NCBI GenBank assembly: GCA_021151525.1
Contig: JAGKXD010000005.1
Span: forward strand, 24,820 to 88,819
From: Cellvibrionaceae bacterium
Lineage (GTDB): Bacteria; Pseudomonadota; Gammaproteobacteria; Pseudomonadales; Cellvibrionaceae
Reading direction: 5' to 3'
DNA: 64,000 bases
Positions 53,559-63,125 of this stretch are shown piece after piece. The translations under genes were made by a program, and so were the position numbers. The notes below the pieces were generated by a model. The model made no database searches, was not told the origin of the DNA, and was given only the letters and a program-made list of their open reading frames with translations. How positions within the stretch are numbered: the stretch's first letter is position 1; every line of letters begins with the position of its first letter.

Positions 53559-56500
53559 TGAATCAACCTTTAGATTTTTTAGCTCGCCAAGCAGCACTTG
53601 ATCCAAATCGCTCATTTGCAGTTAGCGCTCCTGCTGGCTCAGGAAAAACCGGCCTGTTAACTCAACGCTTACTAAAATTATTAAGCTTGTGTGAAAACCC
53701 AGAAGAAGTGCTGGCAATTACCTTTACGCGCAAAGCAGCCGGTGAAATGCAAGACCGTGTTTTGCAAGCCCTATGGAAAGCCAAAGAACAACCACAACCG
53801 ACCAACCCGCACGATTTATTAACCTGGCAACTTGCCACTGATTTATTAGCGCACGATCAAGCAAAGGGTTGGAATTTATTGCAGTGTCCGCAGCGTTTGC
53901 GTATTCAAACAATTGATAGTTTATGTAGCGCAATTGCTCGCCAATTACCTATTGCTAGTGGTTTCGGCAGCCAACCAAAAGCGGGCGATGACGCAGAAGC
54001 CGCTTATCGCCAAGCGGTGCATCAACTATTGAGTGAATTGGAATCTGAAACCTTAGTGCGCAACGATTTAATTCGCTTGCTGGAACATTTAGATAATAAT
54101 TTACCTGCACTAGAAAGCCTATTAATGGCATTGCTCGCAAAACGCGACCAATGGCTCGGCGTTGTTTTTCAAGCTCAACATAAAAATGCGCGCACTTATT
54201 TAGAAGCAGTACTGCAAGAAATTAATATCGAAAACTTGCAAGCGGTAGAACATATCTTGCGATTGCACGGCAGTGAATTGGCAAGCATTGCAGATTGGGC
54301 AGCAGGCAATTTGCAGGAGTCCGCGCCAGATACACTAATCGCAAAACTACATGGCATAGTTGGATTACCTAAAGTTGCGTTAAATCAATTGGAACAATGG
54401 ATTGCACTCGCAGACTTTTTACTAACCAATGACGGAACCTTTCGGAAATCACTGACTAAAAACCAAGGATTTCCTGCAGCCAAAGAAAATAAAGATAGCG
54501 CAACTTACAAAAATCGTTTTGCTGAATTGGTAGGCGCAATTACTGAGCAACATCCTGACGCCTGCGACATTATCCATGACTTACGCAACCTCCCCCCGCA
54601 CTTTTACGATGAAAGCCAATGGGAATTGCTAGATAGCCTTACACGATTACTACCGCGTCTAGCCGCAGGATTAGATATTGTATTTGCAGAGGCAGGTGAA
54701 ACTGATTTTACCGCTGTAAGCCAAGCCGCTCTTAATGCACTTGGATTTGAGGAATCACCGAGTGAAATTGCACTGCAACTGGACTACAGAATTCGCCATA
54801 TTTTAGTGGATGAATTTCAAGATACTGCCAGCACCCAACTTGAGCTTTTACAAAGACTCACTGCCGGCTGGCAAACTGGCGATGGCCGCAGCTTATTTAT
54901 TGTGGGCGACGGCATGCAAAGTTGTTACAGCTTTCGCAATGCCAATGTCGGCATTTTTTTGGAGGCACGTGCACAAGGCATTGGCCATTTACCTTTAGAA
55001 AAATTGGACCTGACTGTAAATTTCCGCTCACAAAGTGGAGTTGTTAATTGGGTTAACCAACAATTCCAAGCGGCATTTCCTGCCGAGGATGATATCAGCC
55101 GTGGCGCGGTAAAATATTCACAATCCAATGCGTTTAAACCAGAGCTGGATGGTAAAGCTGTGCAGGTTTATTTAAGCCCCTTTTTTAAGACCGACGACAA
55201 TAGGGAAAGTGACGAGGATGAAACATCTAGCGGGAATCGCTATATTGCAGAGCTACAAGAAGCAGAAGCTATAGCCTTGCTCATCAAAGAATTGCGAACT
55301 AATAATCCTGATGACTCTGTTGCGCTACTCGCACGCGGCCGCAACCATTTACAACAAATTTTTCCGGCAATGAGCCGTTTAGGTTTAAGCTGGCAAGCAA
55401 CGGACATTGACAGCCTTGCTCAACGCATGGCAATTATTGATCTCACCAGCCTTACACGCGCCCTGCTCAACCCAGCTGACCGGATTGCATGGCTCGCCAT
55501 TTTACGCGCTCCCTGGTGCGGATTAGATTTAAAAGATTTACACACTCTAACCAACACCAAAATTGCTGAAAACAATCCTGTTGCAAGAGAAAATGATTTC
55601 CCTTTTATTTGGCAGCAAGTTTTATCTTTTGAGTCCATGCCGACATTAAGCAACGCAGGACAACACGCTTTATCAAGATTTATCAGTATCATCCAACCCT
55701 CCCTACTTACACGCCAGCGAAAATCGTTACGCCAGTGGGTTGAAGGTACTTGGCTCGCACTGGGTGGCCCCGCAACTTTATTAGATGCGCAAGATATTAA
55801 TGACATTCCTACTTTTTTCGCCCTGCTTGATAAACATCAACAAGGTGGCAGCATTACTGATTGGAATAAATTTAATCGCGCCGTAGAAAAACTTTACGCA
55901 ACTCCGCGCCAAAATGCGGATTCCAAATTACAAGTAATGACCATGCACAAATCCAAAGGCTTGGAATTTGATCACGTTATTATTCCACGCTTACATAAAT
56001 TATCCCCCAGCGATGGGCAGCAACTTTTATTATGGCGTGAACGTTTAAGTCGCCGAGGTGAGCGTCAACTATTGCTTGGGCCTTTAGCTCCCGTAGGTGG
56101 CGATAAAGACAAACTTTATAAATACATTCAAAAAGAAGCGGCCTTGCAATTAGATTACGAAGCAACTCGCTTATTTTATGTTGGCTGCACACGCGCCATA
56201 AAAAACTTGTATTTATTTGCGAGCCTAGCACAAACCGAGGAAGGAGCGTGGAAAACCCCACCCAAAAAATCATTATTAAATAGCATTTGGAAGGGTATTC
56301 AAGATGATGCCAAAATTATCCCTGCGCATAAAACCATAAAAGCACCCGCTAACGCCGACAATTTTGAAAGACCTGGGCTACAGCAACTCATTCGCTTAAA
56401 GGCCGAATGGCAAGCACCCGCCCTAACTGATAATGAAATTCTCAAAGCTTATCGCGGCAAAGAAGTTAATGATGAAGAAAATATTCCTGAAATAGAAAGT

Positions 56501-57055
56501 CGTAGCGCAAAACTTGCTCGTCACACGGGTACTATAATCCATCGCGCGCTACAAAATTTAGTAGGCATAGCCCATAACCTACAATTAGATGCTTGGATCA
56601 AAATACAAGAACCCTTTTGGAACATTCAACTAAAACAAAACGGTTGGAACAAGGAAGATACAGAAATTGCTCTGCAAAAAATAACGCGCGCAGTCACAAA
56701 CACCTTACAAGACAATAAAGGACAATGGATATTAAATAATAACCACCCACAAAGCGCCTGCGAGTTGGCAATTACGCACAAGCAAGGCGATCTGATTGAT
56801 TTAAAGCTGCGTGAAAATATTATAGACCGCACCTTTATTGATGAAGGTGCACGCTGGATTATTGATTACAAGAGCAGCGAACCTAATGCAGACCAATCAA
56901 TTACTGATTTCATTATTCAGGAGACTGCAACTTATCGCTCACAACTTGCGAGATATAAGGCGTGTTTTAGTGCGCTAGGAGAATCTGAAATTCGAACAGG
57001 ACTATATTTTCCACTGCTCGAAAATTCCGAAAGATTTGTGCAAGTGGATATTTAA
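53558..57055 (+). CDS. AddA-like UvrD helicase-nuclease
   Basis: The 1165-residue product is a superfamily 1A helicase: Walker A APAGSGKT at 24-31, ITFTRKAAGEMQDR (motif Ia), ILVDEFQDTASTQ (motif II), VGDGMQSCYSFRNA (motif III), VMTMHKSKGLEFDHVIIP (motif V) and LFYVGCTRAIKNLYL (motif VI). The C-terminal nuclease domain has HTGTIIHRALQNL and WIIDYKSSEP. Together with the preceding gene it should form an AddAB-like complex for processing double-strand breaks. I see no Chi-recognition signature. One-base overlap of the genes implies coupled synthesis. Confidence 0.93.
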   Translation: MNQPLDFLARQAALDPNRSFAVSAPAGSGKTGLLTQRLLKLLSLCENPEEVLAITFTRKAAGEMQDRVLQALWKAKEQPQPTNPHDLLTWQLATDLLAHDQAKGWNLLQCPQRLRIQTIDSLCSAIARQLPIASGFGSQPKAGDDAEAAYRQAVHQLLSELESETLVRNDLIRLLEHLDNNLPALESLLMALLAKRDQWLGVVFQAQHKNARTYLEAVLQEINIENLQAVEHILRLHGSELASIADWAAGNLQESAPDTLIAKLHGIVGLPKVALNQLEQWIALADFLLTNDGTFRKSLTKNQGFPAAKENKDSATYKNRFAELVGAITEQHPDACDIIHDLRNLPPHFYDESQWELLDSLTRLLPRLAAGLDIVFAEAGETDFTAVSQAALNALGFEESPSEIALQLDYRIRHILVDEFQDTASTQLELLQRLTAGWQTGDGRSLFIVGDGMQSCYSFRNANVGIFLEARAQGIGHLPLEKLDLTVNFRSQSGVVNWVNQQFQAAFPAEDDISRGAVKYSQSNAFKPELDGKAVQVYLSPFFKTDDNRESDEDETSSGNRYIAELQEAEAIALLIKELRTNNPDDSVALLARGRNHLQQIFPAMSRLGLSWQATDIDSLAQRMAIIDLTSLTRALLNPADRIAWLAILRAPWCGLDLKDLHTLTNTKIAENNPVARENDFPFIWQQVLSFESMPTLSNAGQHALSRFISIIQPSLLTRQRKSLRQWVEGTWLALGGPATLLDAQDINDIPTFFALLDKHQQGGSITDWNKFNRAVEKLYATPRQNADSKLQVMTMHKSKGLEFDHVIIPRLHKLSPSDGQQLLLWRERLSRRGERQLLLGPLAPVGGDKDKLYKYIQKEAALQLDYEATRLFYVGCTRAIKNLYLFASLAQTEEGAWKTPPKKSLLNSIWKGIQDDAKIIPAHKTIKAPANADNFERPGLQQLIRLKAEWQAPALTDNEILKAYRGKEVNDEENIPEIESRSAKLARHTGTIIHRALQNLVGIAHNLQLDAWIKIQEPFWNIQLKQNGWNKEDTEIALQKITRAVTNTLQDNKGQWILNNNHPQSACELAITHKQGDLIDLKLRENIIDRTFIDEGARWIIDYKSSEPNADQSITDFIIQETATYRSQLARYKACFSALGESEIRTGLYFPLLENSERFVQVDI

Positions 57056-57076
57056 GCTTCCAAAAGGGGCAAATAA

Positions 57077-57385
57077 TTGAAATTGATTTACACGCATGAA
57101 AACCGCTTACTGGTCAGCAACGTAAAAAATATTTTAGAGAATGCGGGTATAGCTGTTACCTTAAGCAATGAATTTGTGGGCAGCGCATCGGGTGATATAT
57201 CTCCCTTAAGCACTTGGCCTGAAGTTTGGGTGCTAGTTGAAAGTGATTTCGATAAGGCAGTGCAAATAGTTAACACCGCTTTATCCAGTGACAATAATGG
57301 CGATTGGATATGCACCGAGTGTAATGAAACCAACTCAAACTCTTTTGAGTTATGCTGGCGCTGCCAGACAGAACACTGCATCTGA
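57077..57385 (+). CDS. DUF2007 protein with zinc ribbon, TTG start
   Basis: The 102-residue product has a DUF2007 domain (1-70, KLIYTHENRLLVSNVKNILE) and a C-terminal zinc ribbon: WIC-x2-C-x10-C-x2-C with Cys79, 82, 93 and 96, of the RanBP2-like form. Function is unknown; signalling is often suggested for DUF2007. The only reasonable start is TTG at 57077, which has a strong AGGGG ribosome binding site and gives the family N-terminus. It lies 21 bases after the AddA-like gene and may belong to that transcript. Confidence 0.87.
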   Translation: MKLIYTHENRLLVSNVKNILENAGIAVTLSNEFVGSASGDISPLSTWPEVWVLVESDFDKAVQIVNTALSSDNNGDWICTECNETNSNSFELCWRCQTEHCI

Positions 57386-57394
57386 TATGAAATA

Positions 57395-57436
57395 AGCTTC
57401 ACTCCCACTTTTTAAGTATCTACCAGAAGTGAAGCT
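57395..57436. terminator. Weak stem-loop between convergent genes
   Basis: AGCTTCACT (57395-57403) pairs with AGTGAAGCT (57428-57436) around a 24-base loop containing TTTTT. It is a poor intrinsic terminator but is the only structure between the two genes. Confidence 0.4.
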
Positions 57437-57441
57437 CAAGA

Positions 57442-58209
57442 TTAAAACTTATAGACAATAGTAGCAGAGGTTGTTGTATCAACCTTTTCTTTACCTGGCG
57501 CAACCTTTGTATCACTTGCTACAGCAAAACCAATTTTCATTTGCATAGCGTTGCTAATAGACGCAGCAAGTGATGTTTCACTAAGACTACGGGTATTGCC
57601 CGATCCGCTTTCGATACTCAGAGTTTGTTTAAACACTGCTGTTTGTGTGACCTTCCACTCCAATTCCGTTGCCACACGCAACAAGGCGCCCTGCTCAATC
57701 TCATAGATATAAGGATCATAAACATTTTCCGTCAACAACACTTTTTCGCCACGAAAATAACCGGGACCAGCCTCCAAAAACCATTTAATAGCTTCATTTG
57801 AATACAGCCAATCACCGTAACCTATAGCAGCGGTTTCATAGGTTTTGTATGCACCAAACTTATCGTGGGTATATGAAGCAATACCAAACAAGTAAGATTT
57901 GTCTGCATTTGAAATGAGATATGATGATTTTGCTGAGACTAAATATTTATCTGCCGTTTTTTCTTTTATTTTTGTATTGTCGTCCTGAAGCACATCATCC
58001 TGTTTGTATAATGAGCTAAAAATATATTCGTTATTAAAACGGGTGAGATTTTGCTTAGCATCTACTTTCGCATGCACGCTTGTGGTTTCAGTATTGCCAG
58101 ATGTAGCAATTGCGCCCAACTCAACTTCAACTTCCCACGGACGCCTTTCTTCTGCAATTACAGTGGCAGATAAAACGGCTATTAAAAATGCCAAATTTGC
58201 TTTCAACAT
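57442..58209 (-). CDS. DUF481 putative outer-membrane protein (YdiY-like)
   Basis: The 255-residue product has a signal peptide (hydrophobic core 4-18, ending near VIAEE) and a DUF481 pattern: VEVELGAIATSGNTETTSV near 28-46, alternating amphipathic strands throughout, and a final aromatic residue (Phe) as in outer-membrane barrels. A YGDWLYSNEAIKWFLEAGPGY segment is family-typical. Role unknown; E. coli YdiY responds to acid. It is monocistronic. Confidence 0.88.
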   Translation of the reverse strand: MLKANLAFLIAVLSATVIAEERRPWEVEVELGAIATSGNTETTSVHAKVDAKQNLTRFNNEYIFSSLYKQDDVLQDDNTKIKEKTADKYLVSAKSSYLISNADKSYLFGIASYTHDKFGAYKTYETAAIGYGDWLYSNEAIKWFLEAGPGYFRGEKVLLTENVYDPYIYEIEQGALLRVATELEWKVTQTAVFKQTLSIESGSGNTRSLSETSLAASISNAMQMKIGFAVASDTKVAPGKEKVDTTTSATIVYKF

Positions 58210-58341
58210 AAAATGATCCTTTCGTGTTTTGAATTACAAAACGCACGGCAAAAAACCTCACGTCAACTAACCCTGTGATTTTATTGTGCCATTCCATTTA
58301 AAAACTGTGTGAATTATAACCTAGGGCGAAGGCTGATAAAT

Positions 58342-58378
58342 AAAAAAGGCGGATAGCTTATGCATATCCGCCTTTTTT
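58342..58378. terminator. Bidirectional terminator between fpr and the DUF481 gene region
   Basis: AAAAAAGGCGGATA/TATCCGCCTTTTTT forms a perfect stem with a GCTTATGCA loop. It is the end of the etfBA-fpr series on the minus strand; the DUF481 promoter lies beyond it. Confidence 0.93.
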
Positions 58379-58393
58379 AACCCACATTATTAC

Positions 58394-59170
58394 TTACTTT
58401 TCAACAAAAGCTCGTTCAATAACGTAATCGCCTTGTTCACCAATACGTGGTGATATTTTAAAACCGCGTGCATCTAACAACTCGCAAGTGCTCTTCAACA
58501 TCTCTGGGCTGCCGCACAACATTGCACGGTCAGTTTCTGGATTGAACGGAGGCAAACCTATATCTTCAAACAGTTTTCCACTCTCAACCAAATCAGTCAA
58601 ACGACCTTGGTTGCGGAAAGGCTCGCGAGTTACCGATGGATAATAAATTAACTTTTCACGAACTTCTTCGCCAAAGAATTCATTGTTCGGCAATTCGTTC
58701 ATGATGTAATCCATATAAGCCAGTTCGCTTACCGTACGCACACCGTGGAAAAGCACCACTTTTTCAAATTTTTCGTAGACAGATGGATCGCGAATCAAAC
58801 TCAGGAACGGAGCAAGACCGGTACCTGTACTCAAGAAATACAAATTTTTACCCGGCTTTAAATCGTCAACCAATAACGAACCGGTTGGCTTTTTACCCAC
58901 CAATAAATCGTCACCCACCTTTAAGTTTTGCAAGTGAGATGTCAGCGGCCCATTAGGTACTTTAATGCTGAAAAATTCCAGCTCTTCTTCATAGTTTGCG
59001 CTGGCAATACTGTAAGCACGCAACAAAGGACGACCATTAATTTCTAAACCGATCATTACAAATTGGCCGTTTTCAAAACGCAATGCGTCTGAACGCGTGG
59101 TGGTAAAACTAAACAGAGAATCATTCCAGTGACGTACACTTAATACTTTTTCAGTTGCTACAGCAGCCAT
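58394..59170 (-). CDS. fpr: Ferredoxin/flavodoxin-NADP+ reductase
   Basis: Fpr moves electrons between NADPH and ferredoxin or flavodoxin using FAD. The 258-residue length, RAYSIASANYEEELEFFS (FAD binding), GTGLAPFLSLIRD (NADP binding) and AMLCGSPEML fit the bacterial subclass typical of Pseudomonas and Azotobacter. The C-terminal VIERAFVEK has the short Glu-Lys ending of that subclass. It lies 28 bases after etfA, and the LysR gene upstream of etfB resembles FinR, the known regulator of fpr in Pseudomonas. Confidence 0.95.
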   Translation of the reverse strand: MAAVATEKVLSVRHWNDSLFSFTTTRSDALRFENGQFVMIGLEINGRPLLRAYSIASANYEEELEFFSIKVPNGPLTSHLQNLKVGDDLLVGKKPTGSLLVDDLKPGKNLYFLSTGTGLAPFLSLIRDPSVYEKFEKVVLFHGVRTVSELAYMDYIMNELPNNEFFGEEVREKLIYYPSVTREPFRNQGRLTDLVESGKLFEDIGLPPFNPETDRAMLCGSPEMLKSTCELLDARGFKISPRIGEQGDYVIERAFVEK

Positions 59171-59198
59171 TTCTTTTTTACCTTAATTAATATCTAAA

Positions 59199-60131
59199 TT
59201 AGAGTGCAGCCGAAATTTTCGGGATAACATCAAACAAATCTGCTACCAAACCATAATCTGACCAATGAAATATTTGCGCGTCTGGGTCTTGGTTGACGGC
59301 GATAATCAAGCGGCTTTCTTTCATTCCTGCGATATGTTGAGCGGCGCCCGATACACCAAAGGCGATATAAATATCTGGAGCAACTACAGTACCCGTTTGA
59401 CCAACCTGCCATTCGTTAGGCGCAAAACCTGCATCAACGGCAGCACGCGTAGCTCCTATAGCTGCATTCAATTTGCTCGCCAAGGGCGACATAAGTGCAT
59501 CAAATTTTTCCGCGCTACCGAGTGAGCGTCCACCAGTCACAATAACGCTGGCCGTCCCCAACTCTGGGCGCTCACTGATTTGAATATTTTCAGCGATAAA
59601 ACGTGACAAACCTTTATCACCCGCCGCCGCAACCGCTTCAATTGGTGCAGCTTGTGCAGCATCTTTCGCAGCAGTAAAACCTGTTGGGCGCACAGTTAAT
59701 AATTTAATTTTTTCCGTAGTTTGTACAGTTGCGTTTAAGTTGCCGGCGTAAAGCGGACGAACATAAGTAGATGCATCAATAATTTTGGTAACTTCCGAAA
59801 CCATATCAACATCAAGCAATGCCGCTACACGTGGTACAAGATTTTTACCAAAGCTGGATGCAGCAGCAATAATATGCGAATAGCTTGCAGCCAAACCTTG
59901 TACCAAGGGCGCGAAATTTTCAGCGAGTGGTTTTGCGTAAGCTGCATCATCAGCAACCAATACACGCGCAACACCTTCTACACTTGCCGCTTGCTGGGCA
60001 ATGGCATTTACGTTGTGACCAATCACTAGTACATCAACATTGCCACCCAATTGAGTCGCTGCAGTAATCGCTGAGCGCGTTGCGGCTTTTAAAGTTTGTT
60101 GATCAAATTCTGCAATTAATAGAATAGACAT
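59199..60131 (-). CDS. etfA: Electron transfer flavoprotein, alpha subunit
   Basis: EtfA with EtfB carries electrons from acyl-CoA and other dehydrogenases to the ETF:quinone oxidoreductase. The 310-residue product has an N-terminal nucleotide-like domain (SILLIAEFDQQTLKAATRSA) and a C-terminal FAD domain with VTGGRSLGSAEKF, GQTGTVVAPDIYIAFGVSGA and the end motif IIAVNQDPDAQIFHWSDYG. The gene begins five bases after etfB, as expected for the heterodimer. Confidence 0.97.
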   Translation of the reverse strand: MSILLIAEFDQQTLKAATRSAITAATQLGGNVDVLVIGHNVNAIAQQAASVEGVARVLVADDAAYAKPLAENFAPLVQGLAASYSHIIAAASSFGKNLVPRVAALLDVDMVSEVTKIIDASTYVRPLYAGNLNATVQTTEKIKLLTVRPTGFTAAKDAAQAAPIEAVAAAGDKGLSRFIAENIQISERPELGTASVIVTGGRSLGSAEKFDALMSPLASKLNAAIGATRAAVDAGFAPNEWQVGQTGTVVAPDIYIAFGVSGAAQHIAGMKESRLIIAVNQDPDAQIFHWSDYGLVADLFDVIPKISAAL

Positions 60132-60136
60132 TTGGC

Positions 60137-60886
60137 TTATCCTTTATTGGTTTGCGCTTGCAAAACTTCAATCAATTCTTCAACACTACCCAGCATTTTG
60201 CCCGGTGCGCGCGCTGGCGGCTCGGCAACGTTGATGGTTGCAACCTTACTGGCGATATTCACATTTAAGTCAGCCAGAGCAATAGTTTCCAACGGCTTTT
60301 TCTTCGCCATCATTAAATTAGGAAGCTTGATATAACGTGGATCGTTCAGACGCAAATCAGCGGTTACTACGGCGGGTAGATTTAATTCTACTGTCTCTTG
60401 GCCGCCATCAATTTCTCGTGTCACTTCAACTTTGCCGTTGGCAACTTTAACCACAGAAGCAAAAGTCGCTTGACCAACATTTAACAACGCCGCGAGCATT
60501 TGGCCTACCTCAGCAGCATCATCATCAATAGCTTGCTTGCCAATTAAAATTAATTCCGGAGATTCGCGTTTTGCAATTTCACGCAGCACTTTGGCACTGG
60601 CGAGAGAATTTAAATGGTCTGCCGTTTCAACCAGAATTGCGCGGTCAGCGCCTAAAGCCAAAGCGTGGCGCAATACATCTTGAGCATTTGCAGCACCGGC
60701 TGTTACCACAACAACCTCAGTGGCTACACCGGCTTCTTTTAAACGCACAGCTTCTTCAACAGCATGTTCGTCAAACGGATTGATGCTCATTTTGGCGCTG
60801 GCGATATCCGCCCCGCTGCCGTCAGCCTTAGCGCGCACGCGTACGTTGTGATCCACAACGCGCTTGATTCCAACCAACACTTTCAT
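60137..60886 (-). CDS. etfB: Electron transfer flavoprotein, beta subunit
   Basis: The 249-residue product begins MKVLVGIKRVVDHNVRVRAK and contains the AMP-binding and recognition-loop motifs typical of EtfB (ELILIGKQAIDDDAAEVGQM and NLPAVVTADLRLNDPRY). The open frame runs up to 61021, but the ATG at 60886 has a GGAG ribosome binding site and the conserved N-terminus, so the rest is leader. It is the first gene of etfB-etfA-fpr and faces a LysR gene. Confidence 0.97.
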   Translation of the reverse strand: MKVLVGIKRVVDHNVRVRAKADGSGADIASAKMSINPFDEHAVEEAVRLKEAGVATEVVVVTAGAANAQDVLRHALALGADRAILVETADHLNSLASAKVLREIAKRESPELILIGKQAIDDDAAEVGQMLAALLNVGQATFASVVKVANGKVEVTREIDGGQETVELNLPAVVTADLRLNDPRYIKLPNLMMAKKKPLETIALADLNVNIASKVATINVAEPPARAPGKMLGSVEELIEVLQAQTNKG

Positions 60887-60943
60887 GCTTGTAGCTCCGT
60901 AATCATTTGAGGCAATTATAAGTACTTGAACTACATCTGTAAA

Positions 60944-60971
60944 ATTGATTACTCTTATATTGTTAATCAAT
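60944..60971. promoter_or_regulatory. Candidate LysR operator in the etfB/LysR divergent region
   Basis: A perfect inverted repeat ATTGATTA (60944-60951) and TAATCAAT (60964-60971) with a 12-base spacer lies about 60 bases upstream of the etfB ATG and 150 bases before the LysR gene. It is AT-rich and palindromic, as LysR sites often are, but it is not proven. Confidence 0.45.
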
Positions 60972-61118
60972 AATACTGATATTAATTCACTTGAAGAAAA
61001 GCCCATTAAAACGGCGCGCATTATACGGCCTGAGCCGGAAAATCTTGTCGCCTTTAGCAGGCTTTTGTTTATTTAAATCAACATCCAGCGAGTAATTTGC
61101 TCCATATGGACCTTAATC

Positions 61119-62066
61119 ATGAAATTTAGCCTTCGCCAGCTTGAGGTTTTAGTGGCTATTGGTCGAGAAAGCAGCGTATCGCGAGCTGCTGAAGCGCTCT
61201 CCATGACCCAATCTGCGACTAGCATGGCCTTGGCCGAGCTGGAAAAGCAGTTCAATACTCGCCTATTTGATCGCCAAGGAAAACGCCTTCAGCTCAATAC
61301 CGAAGGACGCGAACTCCTGCCAAGAGCCATGGAATTGCTCGACCGCGCTCAGGAGCTGGAGGCTCTACTTGAAGGAAAGATTGGTACCGGCTCCTTACGC
61401 ATTGGCGCCACCCTGACCATCGGCAACTATCTAGCTACCTTATTAATAGGTGACTACATGCAACAAAACCCTGGCAGTCGGGTTGAGCTGGCCGTGCAAA
61501 ATACATCAACGATTATTGACCAAGTGGCTCACTTTAAGCTCGATTTGGGGCTAATTGAGGGCGATAGCCACCACCCCGACTTGCAAATAACCCCCTGGGT
61601 AGATGATGAGTTGGTTATTTTCGCCGCACCTGATCATCGCCTCGCCAACAAGAAAAATCTCAGTCTTCAAGATTTGGCTGACGAAAGTTGGATTCTCCGT
61701 GAGCGTGGCTCAGGCACACGCCAAGTTTTTGAGGCTGCAATGCGCCACCAACTTACCAACATGAAGGTCTTATTGGAATTGGAACATACAGAGGCGATTA
61801 AACGCGCCGTTGAATCTGGATTGGGAATTGGGTGCATTTCGCGCTTGGCATTAAAAGACGCCTTTAGACGCGGCAGTTTAATTCCATTGGAAATTCACGG
61901 GCTTGATTTGAAACGGCGTTTTAACTTTGTACTACACAAGCAAAAATTTTTGACGGCAGGCATATCATCATTTTTAAGATTGTGTCGAGAAGCTACTGAA
62001 AATGTTAGCCGCAGTGATCTTATTATTTTGCGCAAGCCCGATGGCAAGCCTGTGGAATATCGCTAA
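61119..62066 (+). CDS. LysR-family regulator, FinR-like
   Basis: The 315-residue product has a winged helix-turn-helix (about 1-60; ESSVSRAAEALSMTQSATSMALAELEKQF) and a LysR effector domain (about 90-300) with LDLGLIEGD, WILRERGSGTRQVFE and ESGLGIGCISRLAL, close to what I recall of Pseudomonas FinR. FinR activates fpr under oxidative stress. Here fpr is the third gene of the divergent etfB-etfA-fpr series, so regulation of that unit is plausible. FinR identity is from memory and a relative with another role is possible. Confidence 0.88.
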   Translation: MKFSLRQLEVLVAIGRESSVSRAAEALSMTQSATSMALAELEKQFNTRLFDRQGKRLQLNTEGRELLPRAMELLDRAQELEALLEGKIGTGSLRIGATLTIGNYLATLLIGDYMQQNPGSRVELAVQNTSTIIDQVAHFKLDLGLIEGDSHHPDLQITPWVDDELVIFAAPDHRLANKKNLSLQDLADESWILRERGSGTRQVFEAAMRHQLTNMKVLLELEHTEAIKRAVESGLGIGCISRLALKDAFRRGSLIPLEIHGLDLKRRFNFVLHKQKFLTAGISSFLRLCREATENVSRSDLIILRKPDGKPVEYR

Positions 62067-62166
62067 TTGGTGATTAAAGCCACTGCTGCTAAACTCATAA
62101 GATTAAAAGAAAGTATGTAAATCAATCGGCAAGTTAAATAACCAAAAGCAAACAGGGAACTCTCTG

Positions 62167-63117
62167 ATGGGCTCGCATCAGGATTCGGTCAAACTCAGCC
62201 TACTTGCCCTTATTGCACAGCGGCTTTTGTGTGCGCTACCAATAATGTCACTCAATATTATTTTAATTTCTTGCGCCTATGGCAGCACCGAAACGCCTGT
62301 TGTGGTCTCTATTAAAAAGCCAGAATTAACAACGACCAATCCGCAACTTTCCGAAGCCGATATTATTAACCTCGCCCTGGAAAAGACCAAAGCCACCTTT
62401 GGCCCTTTCGAATTGCGCCCTATTCCGCCCATGAATCGTGCGCGTACGCTCTCCGCGCTGAGTAATAATTTTTATCCCAACCTCGTTATGATGATGAGCT
62501 ATGACGATGAAATGGTTGAGAAGAACCCTTATAAATACATCAACATCCCTATAGATTTTGGCGCAAATAGTTATCGCATTTGCTTTATGCGACCAGAATT
62601 AAAAGAAAAGCTGAAAAATATTCAAAGCATCGATGAATTGCGCAACTACACCTTTGGGGCGGGGATTGGTTGGCTGGATATAAAAATTTTGCGCTATCAC
62701 GGATTCAAAGTTGTCGAGCAAACCAGCGTACAAAATCTTATTCGCATGACTAAAGCAGGAAGAGTTGATTTATTTTGCCGCGGCTTTAATGAAATTTTTA
62801 CCGAAATAAAAGACGAACCTGAAATTAATGGGCTTAGTTATGATGAAAGCTTTCTCCTTTATTATCCGCTGCCTAAATTTTTATTTGCACATAAAGACAA
62901 CAGCGCAATCCTTGCCCGCATTCAACAAGGATTAATCCTGGCAGATAAAGACGGCTCTCTGAAAAAATTATGGATGACAAAAAATAAAGACAATATAACG
63001 GCGAGTCACTTTGAGCATCGCCGTATATTCCGCTTAAGCAATCCCTTTATTAAAAATTTGCCCAAAGACTATGAGCAGTATTTTTATAACCCGCAAAAAC
63101 CAAATCGTGTCCCATAG
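62167..63117 (+). CDS. Periplasmic solute-binding-like protein
   Basis: The 316-residue product has a long signal peptide (hydrophobic 10-38, ending near YGS) and a type II binding-protein fold (transporter substrate-binding type): ELRPIPPMNRARTLSALSNN, the hinge-like YRICFMRPELKEKL and DELRNYTFGAGIGWLDI. There is no transporter gene nearby, so it may serve as a sensor or as an orphan binding protein, as often seen in this order. An AGGGA ribosome binding site precedes the ATG. Confidence 0.8.
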   Translation: MGSHQDSVKLSLLALIAQRLLCALPIMSLNIILISCAYGSTETPVVVSIKKPELTTTNPQLSEADIINLALEKTKATFGPFELRPIPPMNRARTLSALSNNFYPNLVMMMSYDDEMVEKNPYKYINIPIDFGANSYRICFMRPELKEKLKNIQSIDELRNYTFGAGIGWLDIKILRYHGFKVVEQTSVQNLIRMTKAGRVDLFCRGFNEIFTEIKDEPEINGLSYDESFLLYYPLPKFLFAHKDNSAILARIQQGLILADKDGSLKKLWMTKNKDNITASHFEHRRIFRLSNPFIKNLPKDYEQYFYNPQKPNRVP

Positions 63118-63125
63118 CTGCCTGA

